From: Citricoccus sp. K5
GTDB taxonomy: Bacteria > Actinomycetota > Actinomycetes > Actinomycetales > Micrococcaceae
Direction: 5' to 3'
DNA: 64,000 bases
Assembly (NCBI RefSeq): GCF_902506195.1
Contig: NZ_LR732819.1
Coordinates: forward strand, 25,193 to 89,192
Shown here: positions 14,951 through 21,385 of the stretch, piece after piece
Layout of the letters: the number at the start of each line of letters is the position of its first letter
How positions within the stretch are numbered: position 1 is the first letter of the stretch
The notes under the pieces: model-generated
Seen by the model: the letters and a program-made list of their open reading frames with translations, nothing else
What the model was told of the DNA's origin: nothing
The model's database searches: none
Program-made: the position numbers and the translations under genes

Positions 14951-15055
14951 TCAGGAGAGGCCGGACTGGCCGAAGATCAGGAAGGGGAGGCTGGCGGAGA
15001 AGAAGATCGCCACGAGCAGGAGCAGGTCGGTGGCGTCTCGGATCAGGCGGCCCAT
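14951..15055 (-). CDS. 34-residue membrane peptide
   Basis: One hydrophobic helix (about 8-28: DLLLLVAIFFSASLPFLIF) between short polar ends. The ATG at 15055 overlaps the upstream gene by 13 bases, with AGAGG upstream. Its real expression is likely from position and coupling but not proven. Confidence 0.45.
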   Translation of the reverse strand: MGRLIRDATDLLLLVAIFFSASLPFLIFGQSGLS

Positions 15056-15219
15056 GCGTGGTCCACCTCTTCCGGGTCGGCGGCGTTGATGTCCGGGCCG
15101 CCGTGCTCGGGGCAGAGGTCATGCCAAGGGGCAGTGTCGGCCGCGCAGTACTCGGCCGGTTCCGGGTCGATGTAGTTGGAGGCCGGGCTGACCTCGATGT
15201 CACACATGCCGTACTTCAC
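15043..15219 (-). CDS. small Cys/His acidic protein
   Basis: A 58-residue acidic protein (many Asp/Glu/Pro) with C6, C28 and CPEHG (37-41), a possible zinc site. The start is GTG at 15219, overlapping the stop of the excisionase-like gene (GTGA). The function is unknown. Confidence 0.5.
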   Translation of the reverse strand: MKYGMCDIEVSPASNYIDPEPAEYCAADTAPWHDLCPEHGGPDINAADPEEVDHAWAA

Positions 15220-15392
15220 TTGGTGCTCCTCTTGATGAGATGTTCGACGGCGGCTTCGGTGACCTTCCACGCGCCGCGCTTCGAGAACCGGGTGCCCTTG
15301 AGCTCACCGGCCCGGAGCCGGGCCCGGGTCGTGTCGGGGTGTTCGTTGAGGCGCTCAGCGGCCTGCTTCACAGACAGGAGAACGGTCGGCAT
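15216..15392 (-). CDS. excisionase-like winged-helix protein
   Basis: A 58-residue protein that is essentially one HTH_17/excisionase domain: LLSVKQAAERLNEHPDTTRA, LRAGELKG, SKRGAWKVTEAAVEHLI. It is the best single candidate for the recombination directionality factor partnering the integrase. It lies among early genes right after the Cro-like regulator, as expected for induction-controlled excision. The alternative is a plain transcription regulator. Confidence 0.75.
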   Translation of the reverse strand: MPTVLLSVKQAAERLNEHPDTTRARLRAGELKGTRFSKRGAWKVTEAAVEHLIKRSTK

Positions 15393-15679
15393 CAGGCGGC
15401 CCTCACCATCTGTGACTCGTGGAGGCCCCAAGCCCAGGAGCCGCCGCCGTGACGGGAGCGGGTGGTGGAGTTGACCGGGCGCACCTTGGTGATGAGGTTG
15501 CGGCTGGATGCGATGCCGAAGGCCCGGCCCACCGCGTTCGGGTGGTGCGGTTCGGGGAGATCCCGGCGCAGGTCGTCGGCGGTCACAGTGCCCACGGCGT
15601 TGGCGCGGCGAACGATGTAGTCGATCGCGTCAGCCATCCATGCGCCCGGGTCCTGCTCGAGGACTGCGGGGCGGCTCAT
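15392..15679 (-). CDS. hypothetical early protein, possible winged helix
   Basis: A 95-residue protein. The helical N-terminus (VLEQDPGAWMADAIDYIVRR) is followed by VTADDLRRDLPEP and a segment ending SRHGGGSWAWGLH, which resembles small DNA-binding early proteins of phages. Its stop shares one base with the next ATG (TGATG). No firm family. Confidence 0.6.
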   Translation of the reverse strand: MSRPAVLEQDPGAWMADAIDYIVRRANAVGTVTADDLRRDLPEPHHPNAVGRAFGIASSRNLITKVRPVNSTTRSRHGGGSWAWGLHESQMVRAA

Positions 15680-16002
15680 GCCGGCACCCCGTGGATGCGA
15701 GGCGAGAGCCCGCGTCGTGCGGTCGGGGTGAGGAGATCGACGTCGATGCCGTACATGGCGGCGATGTCCTGAATCACCCAGTCGGGGATGTTTCGGGATC
15801 CACGTTCGTAGTGAGCGACGGTTGCTCGGCCGATCTGCAGGGCGTTGGCGATGTCCTGCTGTCCGACAGGGCGGCCGAAAAGGTCGTTGCGGATGAGGTG
15901 GATATTGGAACGGATGAAGCGCAGCCGCTTGCCGACGGCGATTCGTTCGTCATCTGTGGTTTCTGGTGCCCCTATTGCGAAGGGGAGGGTTGCGGTGTTC
16001 AT
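15676..16002 (-). CDS. Cro-like XRE regulator
   Basis: A 108-residue protein with a helix-turn-helix at about 46-88 (VGQQDIANALQIGRATVAHYERG). It is the first gene of the leftward early operon and faces the plus-strand repressor across 193 bp, the standard cI/cro arrangement. The ATG at 16002 has no purine-rich site upstream. A TGGACA/TACGGT pair with 18-bp spacing would put the transcript start at or near the ATG, so leaderless expression is possible. Confidence 0.8.
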   Translation of the reverse strand: MNTATLPFAIGAPETTDDERIAVGKRLRFIRSNIHLIRNDLFGRPVGQQDIANALQIGRATVAHYERGSRNIPDWVIQDIAAMYGIDVDLLTPTARRGLSPRIHGVPA

Positions 16003-16195
16003 GCATGAACCGTACCGCAACGTTGTTACATCTGTCCAGCAATCGCACCGCAACATGGAGGTGCAACACGCATAACCGCACGTCAATCACGCATCCACGT
16101 ACATGAATCACATGCGTGTCTCACACTCAAATGGCGCAACCCATGACATGTTCCATTCTTGGTGTTGCACCTCAATCGGCCCCAAACTTGAGGTC
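16003..16195. promoter_or_regulatory. divergent immunity control region
   Basis: This is the gap between the Cro-like gene and the repressor. It holds a perfect 12-bp inverted repeat pair, gaggtgcaacac (16058-16069) and gtgttgcacctc (16162-16173). Next to the repressor start are cctcaa (16170) and its inverse ttgagg (16189). Several ccgcaac/gcgcaacc motifs are scattered between. These are the expected operators and divergent promoters of the lysis-lysogeny switch. Confidence 0.6.
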
Positions 16196-16741
16196 ATGAG
16201 CGAACAGGACACCTACCAACGACTCGGCGCACTCGCCGACCAGCAACTCAAACTGAGCCATGAATCTCGCAGGCAGTTCATCCTCCGCATCGGAGCATCC
16301 GAGAACACCGTCTCCGACTTCATCAAGGGCAAGCGCATCCCCACCACCAGAATCCTCCGGGCCGTGGCCGAAGGCCTCGAGTGGGACTGGTCGAAAGTCA
16401 CCCAGGCCATCGCCTCAGACTCCGACCCTGCTGACCTTCAGCTAACCGACCTTCAGTCCGACCCTTGGACCAGCGCCAGCACCAGCACCGTCTCGAGCGA
16501 GATCTTCGACGCGTCCGATGACGCCCTCCTCGTAGAGCTCACTCGACGGCTCGCTGACCGGAATGCCACCATCCGAGAATTGCAAGCACGTCTCCAGAAC
16601 GCCCAATCTGCGCCCGACGACGCCGAACCCGGCCTTCCGCCCAACGTCTACGAGTTGGCGGCCGACAAGGACCGGTCCGGTCATGGCCGAGCCATCCGGG
16701 ACGAGATTGACAGTGCAGGGGAGGAGTCGCAGGACAGCTAA
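16196..16741 (+). CDS. XRE-family immunity repressor
   Basis: A 181-residue protein with a helix-turn-helix at about 24-62 (SRRQFILRIGASENTVSDFI), then a Ser/Thr/Asp-rich linker and a helical C-terminal part (DDALLVELTRRLADRNATIR) that may dimerise. It is first in the rightward lysogeny operon and directly followed by an ImmA-type protease, the usual pairing in which the protease removes the repressor. The ATG at 16196 has only ttgagg close upstream; upstream ATGs lie inside the operator region and are unlikely. Confidence 0.8.
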   Translation: MSEQDTYQRLGALADQQLKLSHESRRQFILRIGASENTVSDFIKGKRIPTTRILRAVAEGLEWDWSKVTQAIASDSDPADLQLTDLQSDPWTSASTSTVSSEIFDASDDALLVELTRRLADRNATIRELQARLQNAQSAPDDAEPGLPPNVYELAADKDRSGHGRAIRDEIDSAGEESQDS

Positions 16742-16788
16742 CGCGTCCGGGCTGCTCAGTACCGTCCATCGAATGGAGGTGTTGCGAA

Positions 16789-17172
16789 GTGCCCGAACGA
16801 ATCGCGGCGGCCCTGGGCATCCCCGTCCTTGCCGCTCGACTCCCCATCAACCTCGCCGGCGTCACCGACGGCTCACGGATCTGGGTCGATGACCGACTCA
16901 CCGAAGTGGAACGGCGGTGCGCCATCGCCCACGAGCTCGTCCACATCGACGCCGGGCACACCCATCACCAGCCCCCGAAGATCGAAACATGGGTACGGCG
17001 CCAGGCCGCCGAGTGGCTCATCCCATGGGAAGCCCTGTGGCGGCACCGCCACGTGGTCAACCTCCACGAACTCGCCGACCACCTCGAGGTGACCCACCCA
17101 GTCCTCCTCGACCGGCTCCACCACCTCACCGACCACCAGAAGCACCAACTCGCAGAAGGACTCGCACCATGA
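16789..17172 (+). CDS. ImmA/IrrE-family metallopeptidase
   Basis: A 127-residue zinc peptidase with the motif HELVH (48-52) followed by DAGHTHH, as in ImmA/IrrE proteins that cleave XRE repressors after DNA damage. The start is GTG at 16789, with GGAGG about ten bases upstream. It is placed between the repressor and the membrane protein genes, with ATGA overlap to the latter. Confidence 0.9.
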   Translation: MPERIAAALGIPVLAARLPINLAGVTDGSRIWVDDRLTEVERRCAIAHELVHIDAGHTHHQPPKIETWVRRQAAEWLIPWEALWRHRHVVNLHELADHLEVTHPVLLDRLHHLTDHQKHQLAEGLAP

Positions 17173-17174
17173 AG
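17154..17174 (+). repeat. 21-bp direct repeat at ribosome-binding site, copy 1
   Basis: agaaggactcgcaccatgaa, plus one further g, spans the ribosome-binding site and first codons of the membrane-protein gene. It recurs exactly at 17783-17803 at the lipoprotein gene, pointing to insertion or duplication of one of these genes by recombination at the shared start region. Confidence 0.9.
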
Positions 17175-17768
17175 AAGAAGTTCACCGCCACAGTCCTGCC
17201 CCTGCGGGAGGAGCTGGTGGACAACGACGGCAAACCGTCCACCATCAGTTATCGACCCATCCTCATCGAAGATTCCAGCGGCAAAGAGGTTCGCAAGGAT
17301 CTCCGTGCCGCCGACAACCGTGAGGACATTGAGGCCAAGATCGACGGCGCCGGCTACAAGGTGGACCGCTGGGACGGTGACGTAGCCCTGCTGTCGTACA
17401 AGCCCATGGATGGCGCGCAGAAGACGCTCGTCGGATGCTTCGCGGCGTTCATGGTCGGGCTCCTGCTGCTACTCGGCGGATGTATGGCGCTAATGAACGG
17501 AGCATTCAGTGATGACGACAGCGACGAGCCGCACGAGGGCCTGGCGATCGTCTCGTGTGAACGACTCGTGAAGGACAAGCTCAAGGCCCCATCCACAGCG
17601 AAGTTTTCGGGGCAGTCAGCGACCGGCTCTGGGAACTCGTGGACCTCGACCGGCACCGTTGAGTCGCAGAACAGCTTCGGGGCGATGGTCGCCAACCGCT
17701 ACACATGCTCGGTGAAGTTTGATTCAGACGGCACCTACACGGGTACAGCTTCAGTCACCAGCCGATGA
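17169..17768 (+). CDS. single-pass membrane protein of the lysogeny operon
   Basis: A 199-residue protein: a soluble N-terminal part (1-83), a transmembrane helix at 86-109, then an acidic linker and a C-terminal domain with LKAPSTAKFSG (139-148), ESQNSFGAMVANRY (165-178) and a Cys pair (C130, C180). That C-terminal signature recurs in extracytoplasmic domains of many bacterial proteins of unknown role. Expressed with repressor and integrase, it is a good superinfection-exclusion candidate (inference). The ATG overlaps the protease stop. Confidence 0.75.
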   Translation: MKKKFTATVLPLREELVDNDGKPSTISYRPILIEDSSGKEVRKDLRAADNREDIEAKIDGAGYKVDRWDGDVALLSYKPMDGAQKTLVGCFAAFMVGLLLLLGGCMALMNGAFSDDDSDEPHEGLAIVSCERLVKDKLKAPSTAKFSGQSATGSGNSWTSTGTVESQNSFGAMVANRYTCSVKFDSDGTYTGTASVTSR

Positions 17769-17782
17769 TTCCAATTTCACGT

Positions 17783-17803
17783 AGAAGGACTCGCACCATG
17801 AAG
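17783..17803 (+). repeat. 21-bp direct repeat at ribosome-binding site, copy 2
   Basis: Identical to 17154-17174; here it provides the ribosome-binding site and start of the lipoprotein gene. Confidence 0.9.
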
Positions 17804-18262
17804 CACCGTCTCGCACCCTTTGCACTCGCCACCGCGGCTACCCTGCTCGCACTGACAGGGTGCGGAGACCCGGAACCTGAGGCCCGGGAATCAGCGTCAC
17901 AGCAAGCTGAGATGAAGGCCGCACTCGAAGCTATGGGCCCACGGGATGTGCTGATCGAAGTGGAAGCCGTGAAGCCGCATGAGTTCAACTCGGCCACTGG
18001 CAAGGATCCGTCGGCCATGGTCACCCTGACGGGCGTCGATGGGACCGAACAGGGGACCTACACACTGCCCCTCCAGAACAAGACGGGGACGTCTGGGGTT
18101 ACGCGCAAGATGGACGCTGGGGAGATCGTCTCAATGAGCGCCCAGCTGCAGGAGGGGGCGGCAGGGGTCCTGTGCCGGATCAGTGTTGACGATGAGGTCG
18201 TGGCGGAAAAGTCCTCATCTGGTCGCTACTCGGTAGCGTCCTGCGTGGCCACCATCGAATGA
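17798..18262 (+). CDS. phage-encoded lipoprotein
   Basis: A 154-residue precursor with a lipobox LTGC at 19-22 after a hydrophobic signal (LAPFALATAATLLA), so it should be lipid-anchored outside the membrane. The mature part (about 60-150) looks like a small beta-rich domain with Cys near residues 131 and 149. Telomerase-like or enzymatic motifs are absent. Prophage lipoproteins in repressor-integrase operons often block DNA entry of related phages; that role is inferred here. The start at 17798 is preferred over the frame's 17765. Confidence 0.8.
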   Translation: MKHRLAPFALATAATLLALTGCGDPEPEARESASQQAEMKAALEAMGPRDVLIEVEAVKPHEFNSATGKDPSAMVTLTGVDGTEQGTYTLPLQNKTGTSGVTRKMDAGEIVSMSAQLQEGAAGVLCRISVDDEVVAEKSSSGRYSVASCVATIE

Positions 18263-19374
18263 GCCGCGTCGTCGACCTCTGGATGCGGAAGGACAAGAGC
18301 CGGACCGCCCGGTACGGGAAGGGCAAGCGCTGGCAGGCGATCCGCACGAACGGCCGCGGCGCCGAGGAGAAGAAGTCCTTCGATCTGAAGGACGAAGCAA
18401 TCGAATGGGCTCACGACAAGAGCAAGCGGGGCGCCGCAGATCCGATTTCGGTCACCGAGTACGCCGCACAGTGGGAGGCTCGTCAGATCCATCAGCGGAA
18501 GTCATCGCGGGACACGATCGCGTCCACGGTTCGGCTCAGCATCGTGCCAGCACTGGGGGACAAGGTCATGGACGAGGTCACGCGGGCCGAGGTCCAGGAT
18601 GCCGTGCTGGCCTGGTCTCAGGACTACAAGCTGGCCCCGTCCACCGTCCGACGGACGTACTCGTACCTCAGTGGGATCTTCACGGAAGCCGCACTGGATG
18701 GCGTGGTGGAGAAGTCGCCGTGCGTGAAGATCAGGTTGCCCCCACTCTCTTCGGAACGGATCGTGCCGCTCACGGTCGAGCAGGTCCAGACGATCGCGGA
18801 CACCATCCTGCCGCGGTACCGGGAGGTCGTCCTCGTGGTTGCGGCCACCGGTTTGCGCCCGGGGGAGTGGCGTGGCCTGACCGCGGACCGCGTTGACCTG
18901 AAGAACGGCTTCATCACCGTGGACCGCCAGAACCGAGGGGACTCTCCGATGCCGACCTTCGGGCCCCTCAAGACACCGTTCTCACGCCGGGTTCTGAGCG
19001 TTGGACCAGCCACACTTGAGGTGTTGCGCCCTCTGGTCGAGAACCCGGGGCCGGAGGGTCTCGTCTTCCATTACGGCGGTGAGGGATTCTCCCGAAACCG
19101 AGCCTCCGGCGTCTGGTCGAGAATGCGCACCAAGCTGCCATGGGCGGGCCCGGGGTTCCATCAGCTGCGGCATCACCACGCGTCGGTGCTCCTGTCCCAG
19201 GGTGCATCGGTGGTGGCAGTCGCCCGCCGGCTGGGGCACAAGGACGGCACGGAGACGCTGCAGACCTACGCTCACGTGATGCCCGAGGACGACTCCATGC
19301 TGGTGGGTCTGTCGGACGGTCTGATCAAGCTCAACCGCCACAAAACCGCCACAGACCCGGCGAAGGTCGCGTAA
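18259..19374 (+). CDS. int: tyrosine integrase
   Basis: A 371-residue site-specific recombinase: an arm-binding N-terminal domain (about 1-60), a core-binding SAM-like domain (62-150) and a catalytic domain with Arg200 (ATGLRPGEW), Lys238, His301/Arg304 (HQLRHHH), His327 (LGHKDG) and nucleophile Tyr337 (TYAHV). The start overlaps the lipoprotein stop (ATGA). The attachment site lies about 46 bp after its stop, and the two leftmost arm-site repeats (19333, 19344) are inside its 3' end. Confidence 0.97.
   Translation: MSRVVDLWMRKDKSRTARYGKGKRWQAIRTNGRGAEEKKSFDLKDEAIEWAHDKSKRGAADPISVTEYAAQWEARQIHQRKSSRDTIASTVRLSIVPALGDKVMDEVTRAEVQDAVLAWSQDYKLAPSTVRRTYSYLSGIFTEAALDGVVEKSPCVKIRLPPLSSERIVPLTVEQVQTIADTILPRYREVVLVVAATGLRPGEWRGLTADRVDLKNGFITVDRQNRGDSPMPTFGPLKTPFSRRVLSVGPATLEVLRPLVENPGPEGLVFHYGGEGFSRNRASGVWSRMRTKLPWAGPGFHQLRHHHASVLLSQGASVVAVARRLGHKDGTETLQTYAHVMPEDDSMLVGLSDGLIKLNRHKTATDPAKVA
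19333..19353 (+). repeat. arm-type integrase site candidates, integrase side
   Basis: Two copies of aaccgccaca (19333-19342, 19344-19353), 11 bp apart. The same paired arrangement recurs on the other side of the crossover (19543, 19554). Confidence 0.6.
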
Positions 19375-19567
19375 ACACTGGTCGGCTCACAGAACCCGGC
19401 GTACAAGCCAGCCTGTCCCGCTTACCTCTGCTAACGCCCCTGTATTGCCTCTAGATTGCGGTGATCCAGGGGCGTCGGCATATCGGACAGTCGAACGGAT
19501 GTACTAGAAGTTGTGGTCCATTCGGGCCCTCTGTGGCGGCTCAACCGCCACAGAACCGCCACAGATT
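19375..19567. other. phage attachment region (attP), core ends at 19420
   Basis: The two repeat copies diverge after position 19420, fixing one edge of the att core; its other edge needs the attL or attB sequence outside the window. Flanking it are paired 10-mers aaccgccaca on both sides. Between them lies an inverted repeat acgcccctg/caggggcgt (19434-19442, 19467-19475). Both sides are phage DNA, so this is an attP junction and not attL or attR. Confidence 0.75.
19531..19563. repeat. arm-type sites, far side, with hairpin
   Basis: aaccgccaca occurs at 19543 and 19554. An inverted copy (tgtggcgg, 19532) makes a perfect 9-bp hairpin ctgtggcgg/ccgccacag (19531-19553). It may serve as an integrase arm-binding cluster, a terminator for the leftward gene ending at 19568, or both. 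Confidence 0.6.
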
Positions 19568-20197
19568 TCAGTCCCGCCATCCGGGTAGGTCCCGGTCCAG
19601 GGCGCGGCGCTGCTCGGTGGGGAGTTTCCCGGTGCGGTGTCTGGTGCGCTGGTGGCCGATCCAGTCGCTCAGTGGGTCTTCCGGACCGGCAGACCTCGGC
19701 CACCGGTCGTGCTCTCTCCGGAACTGGACGGCGTCGATCAGGCGGAGTCTCCATGCTGCGTCGTGGTGAAGGCTGCGGGTGTCCGTCTTCCAGCCGGGGA
19801 TCGTCTCGTCGAGCCACCGGGCCCGGTGCACGGCCAGCCGTCCTAGCTTGTGCTCGGAGCGCTGCGTGGACAGCCATTGGGAGAGGGGCCCCTCGGGATC
19901 GTCGTAGGAGTTCCGGTACGGGCGCCGGCCGTGCTCCTCAATGAACGCCATCACGCGGGCGTGGGCGGCCTTCCACCGACGGTCGCGATCCACGACCGTC
20001 GTGGGCCGTGGCCGGGGCTGGTCGTGGAGGTACAGGCGGCCGGCCACCATCTCGGGGTACTTGTGTGTGATGCGGCCCAGGTAGTCACGGACCTTCTGCA
20101 CGGGGTGGTCGTTGAGCTCGGCGATCTTCTCGGGGGTGATGCCCTGCCGGTAGAACAGCACCCACTCCGGGTGGAGTAGGCGGGGGCTGTCGGTCAT
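19568..20197 (-). CDS. protein with two helicase-associated domain repeats
   Basis: A 209-residue protein. The N-terminal 45 residues read as a helix-turn-helix (GITPEKIAELNDHPVQKVRD). Two copies of the helicase-associated (HA) domain follow: 75-136 (VMAFIEEHGRRP, then LSQWLSTQR, LDETIPGW) and 149-207 (VQFRREHDRWP, LSDWIGHQR, LDRDLPGW). HA repeats are thought to bind nucleic acid, usually attached to helicases; here there is no helicase. It is the gene nearest the left prophage end and probably expressed on its own. Confidence 0.8.
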   Translation of the reverse strand: MTDSPRLLHPEWVLFYRQGITPEKIAELNDHPVQKVRDYLGRITHKYPEMVAGRLYLHDQPRPRPTTVVDRDRRWKAAHARVMAFIEEHGRRPYRNSYDDPEGPLSQWLSTQRSEHKLGRLAVHRARWLDETIPGWKTDTRSLHHDAAWRLRLIDAVQFRREHDRWPRSAGPEDPLSDWIGHQRTRHRTGKLPTEQRRALDRDLPGWRD

Positions 20198-20204
20198 ACG
20201 AGTC

Positions 20205-20246
20205 AGATTAGCTTCTCTAGCATCCGCTGAGATTGACGAATGCTAG
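20205..20246 (-). promoter_or_regulatory. promoter/operator candidate for the HA-repeat gene
   Basis: On the minus strand TAATCT lies seven bases before the ATG at 20197, which would give a leaderless or nearly leaderless transcript. An inverted repeat ctagcat/atgctag (20217-20223, 20240-20246) overlaps the -35 area and may be an operator. The -35 match is weak. Confidence 0.35.
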
Positions 20247-20253
20247 CGACTGC

Positions 20254-20284
20254 GGGGACGCGCCGACCGTCCTGGAGCGTCCCC
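20254..20284 (-). terminator. hairpin after the Tat-exported protein gene
   Basis: ggggacgc and gcgtcccc form an 8-bp stem just past the stop at 20297. There is no T-run, so termination is likely but not certain. Confidence 0.45.
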
Positions 20285-20296
20285 ACGGGGTCGTGC

Positions 20297-21175
20297 TTAT
20301 CGGTTCAGTCGAACATCTGTGATGCCGTCGTGCGCGATGTCCAGCCGCTCAACGGTATTACCTTGCCGCAGTTCAATCACACCGGATCGCAAGACACTAG
20401 AGACGCGCAAGGACAAGTACATCTCCGACTTCCAGGTCACGCGTGGCAAGAACTCAACGCGAGTCACGGAACTACCGAGGTTCACTGGCTGATCCGTAGT
20501 GAACCGCACAAGACCCTGGAAGTAGGTGAACCCACTTTCGGAGTGATCAGTCTTTGGCTCGGAGAACTCGAGTTTCCCCGACGTCGATTCATTCGACAGC
20601 ATCGTCGATTCAATTCGCCCTTGCCACCGACCAACCTCCGGGATGTCAGGAAAGATGTCCTCGCTGCGATCTGGCGTCTCGGCCTTGAGTAAGAAATCCG
20701 AGACGAATTCAGCACCGGGCAACAATTGCGCAGAAACACCGTCTGACGCCCGAGTATGGGACAACCAGAGACCTAAGCTGTCGAGTCCTTCGCCCCCTGG
20801 GAGGGACCCGCTAGGATAGAGCCCCGTTCCACTGGCATTGGAGTAGGCGAAAGGCTCTGTCGGACTCGCGATAGCGGCACGATCACCCCCGACGTCCTTA
20901 TTCTCGGCCCAGTTGTAACGCAAGGCCTCTTTGCTACTGCTTGATCCGGCATTTTTTCTTGCAGCCGCCTGACGGCCAGCGTGGACCGTGCCGACGTGCC
21001 CGGCATCAACGCCGATGGACACGGTCATCCCCGCCTGAAGCCCCACAAGCAAATCGGACGCCTGTGGGCTCCGGACGGGACTGGCGCTGGCTACGCCTTG
21101 ACCGACCAGGGCAGTCGAAGATACTGATATGAGGGTGCCAAGGAGTACATTTCTTCGCGACAGATTTCGCGCCAT
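20297..21175 (-). CDS. Tat-exported protein of unknown function
   Basis: A 292-residue precursor with a twin-arginine signal (SRRNVLLG, residues 6-13), hydrophobic stretch and ASA-type cleavage site near residue 32. The mature part is Ser/Gly-rich with beta-strand-like segments; no enzyme motif was recognised. Export in folded form is implied. It lies outside the late operon's terminator, is A+T richer and sits next to an extra M23 peptidase, so a surface or lysogenic-conversion role is plausible. Confidence 0.65.
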   Translation of the reverse strand: MARNLSRRNVLLGTLISVSSTALVGQGVASASPVRSPQASDLLVGLQAGMTVSIGVDAGHVGTVHAGRQAAARKNAGSSSSKEALRYNWAENKDVGGDRAAIASPTEPFAYSNASGTGLYPSGSLPGGEGLDSLGLWLSHTRASDGVSAQLLPGAEFVSDFLLKAETPDRSEDIFPDIPEVGRWQGRIESTMLSNESTSGKLEFSEPKTDHSESGFTYFQGLVRFTTDQPVNLGSSVTRVEFLPRVTWKSEMYLSLRVSSVLRSGVIELRQGNTVERLDIAHDGITDVRLNR

Positions 21176-21208
21176 GTGTTTCGCCCGTCTTTTCGGAACT
21201 CGAACTTG

Positions 21209-21385
21209 CTACGCCTGGCCAATCTCTGCGGTGTCCAGGCCAGCCATCAGGGCGAAGCCCAATGACTTGAGCGCAGTGAATCCCAGACAGAGACTCACGC
21301 TAAGAGGTGCGATGACCCCACCGAGGAGGTCAGGCGCTAAATCAGGACAGACCGAATGAGGCAACCAAGCTTGCGTGCCCGGCAT
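21209..21385 (-). CDS. possible small membrane peptide
   Basis: A frame of up to 58 residues ending at 21209, with one hydrophobic segment (GGVIAPLSVSLCLGF) and overlapping the 3' end of the M23 gene. No convincing ribosome-binding site is seen at any start. It could be a holin-like partner of that gene or simply chance. Confidence 0.25.
   Translation of the reverse strand: MPGTQAWLPHSVCPDLAPDLLGGVIAPLSVSLCLGFTALKSLGFALMAGLDTAEIGQA

Larger units (their letters stand above)
1..19420. repeat. left copy of 19.4-kb direct repeat
   Basis: Every gene and both-strand reading frame between 1 and 19420 recurs at a constant offset of 44485. Identity ends abruptly at 19420/63905, right after the sequence cagcctgtcccg downstream of the integrase. 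To the left the repeat runs off the window inside the large terminase gene. The breakpoint behind the integrase is what an attachment site would give, not a transposon end. Confidence 0.97.
1..19420. mobile_element. prophage copy 1, right-hand part
   Basis: This is the terminase-to-integrase part of a temperate siphophage genome. Its structural genes must lie left of the window if the copy is complete. It is joined at 19420 directly to the left end of the second copy. Confidence 0.85.

Noticed and set aside
14007..15089. 360-residue plus-strand frame opposite the YqaJ exonuclease
   Set aside because: Gly/Val/Asp-rich shadow; the minus strand carries a complete catalytic exonuclease.
1..19420. 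Duplication by a transposon or insertion sequence
   Set aside because: No transposase, terminal inverted repeats or target duplications; the breakpoint coincides with the integrase-side att.
19434..19475. tRNA gene at the attachment site
   Set aside because: The inverted repeat has a 24-base loop and no acceptor, D or T arms.
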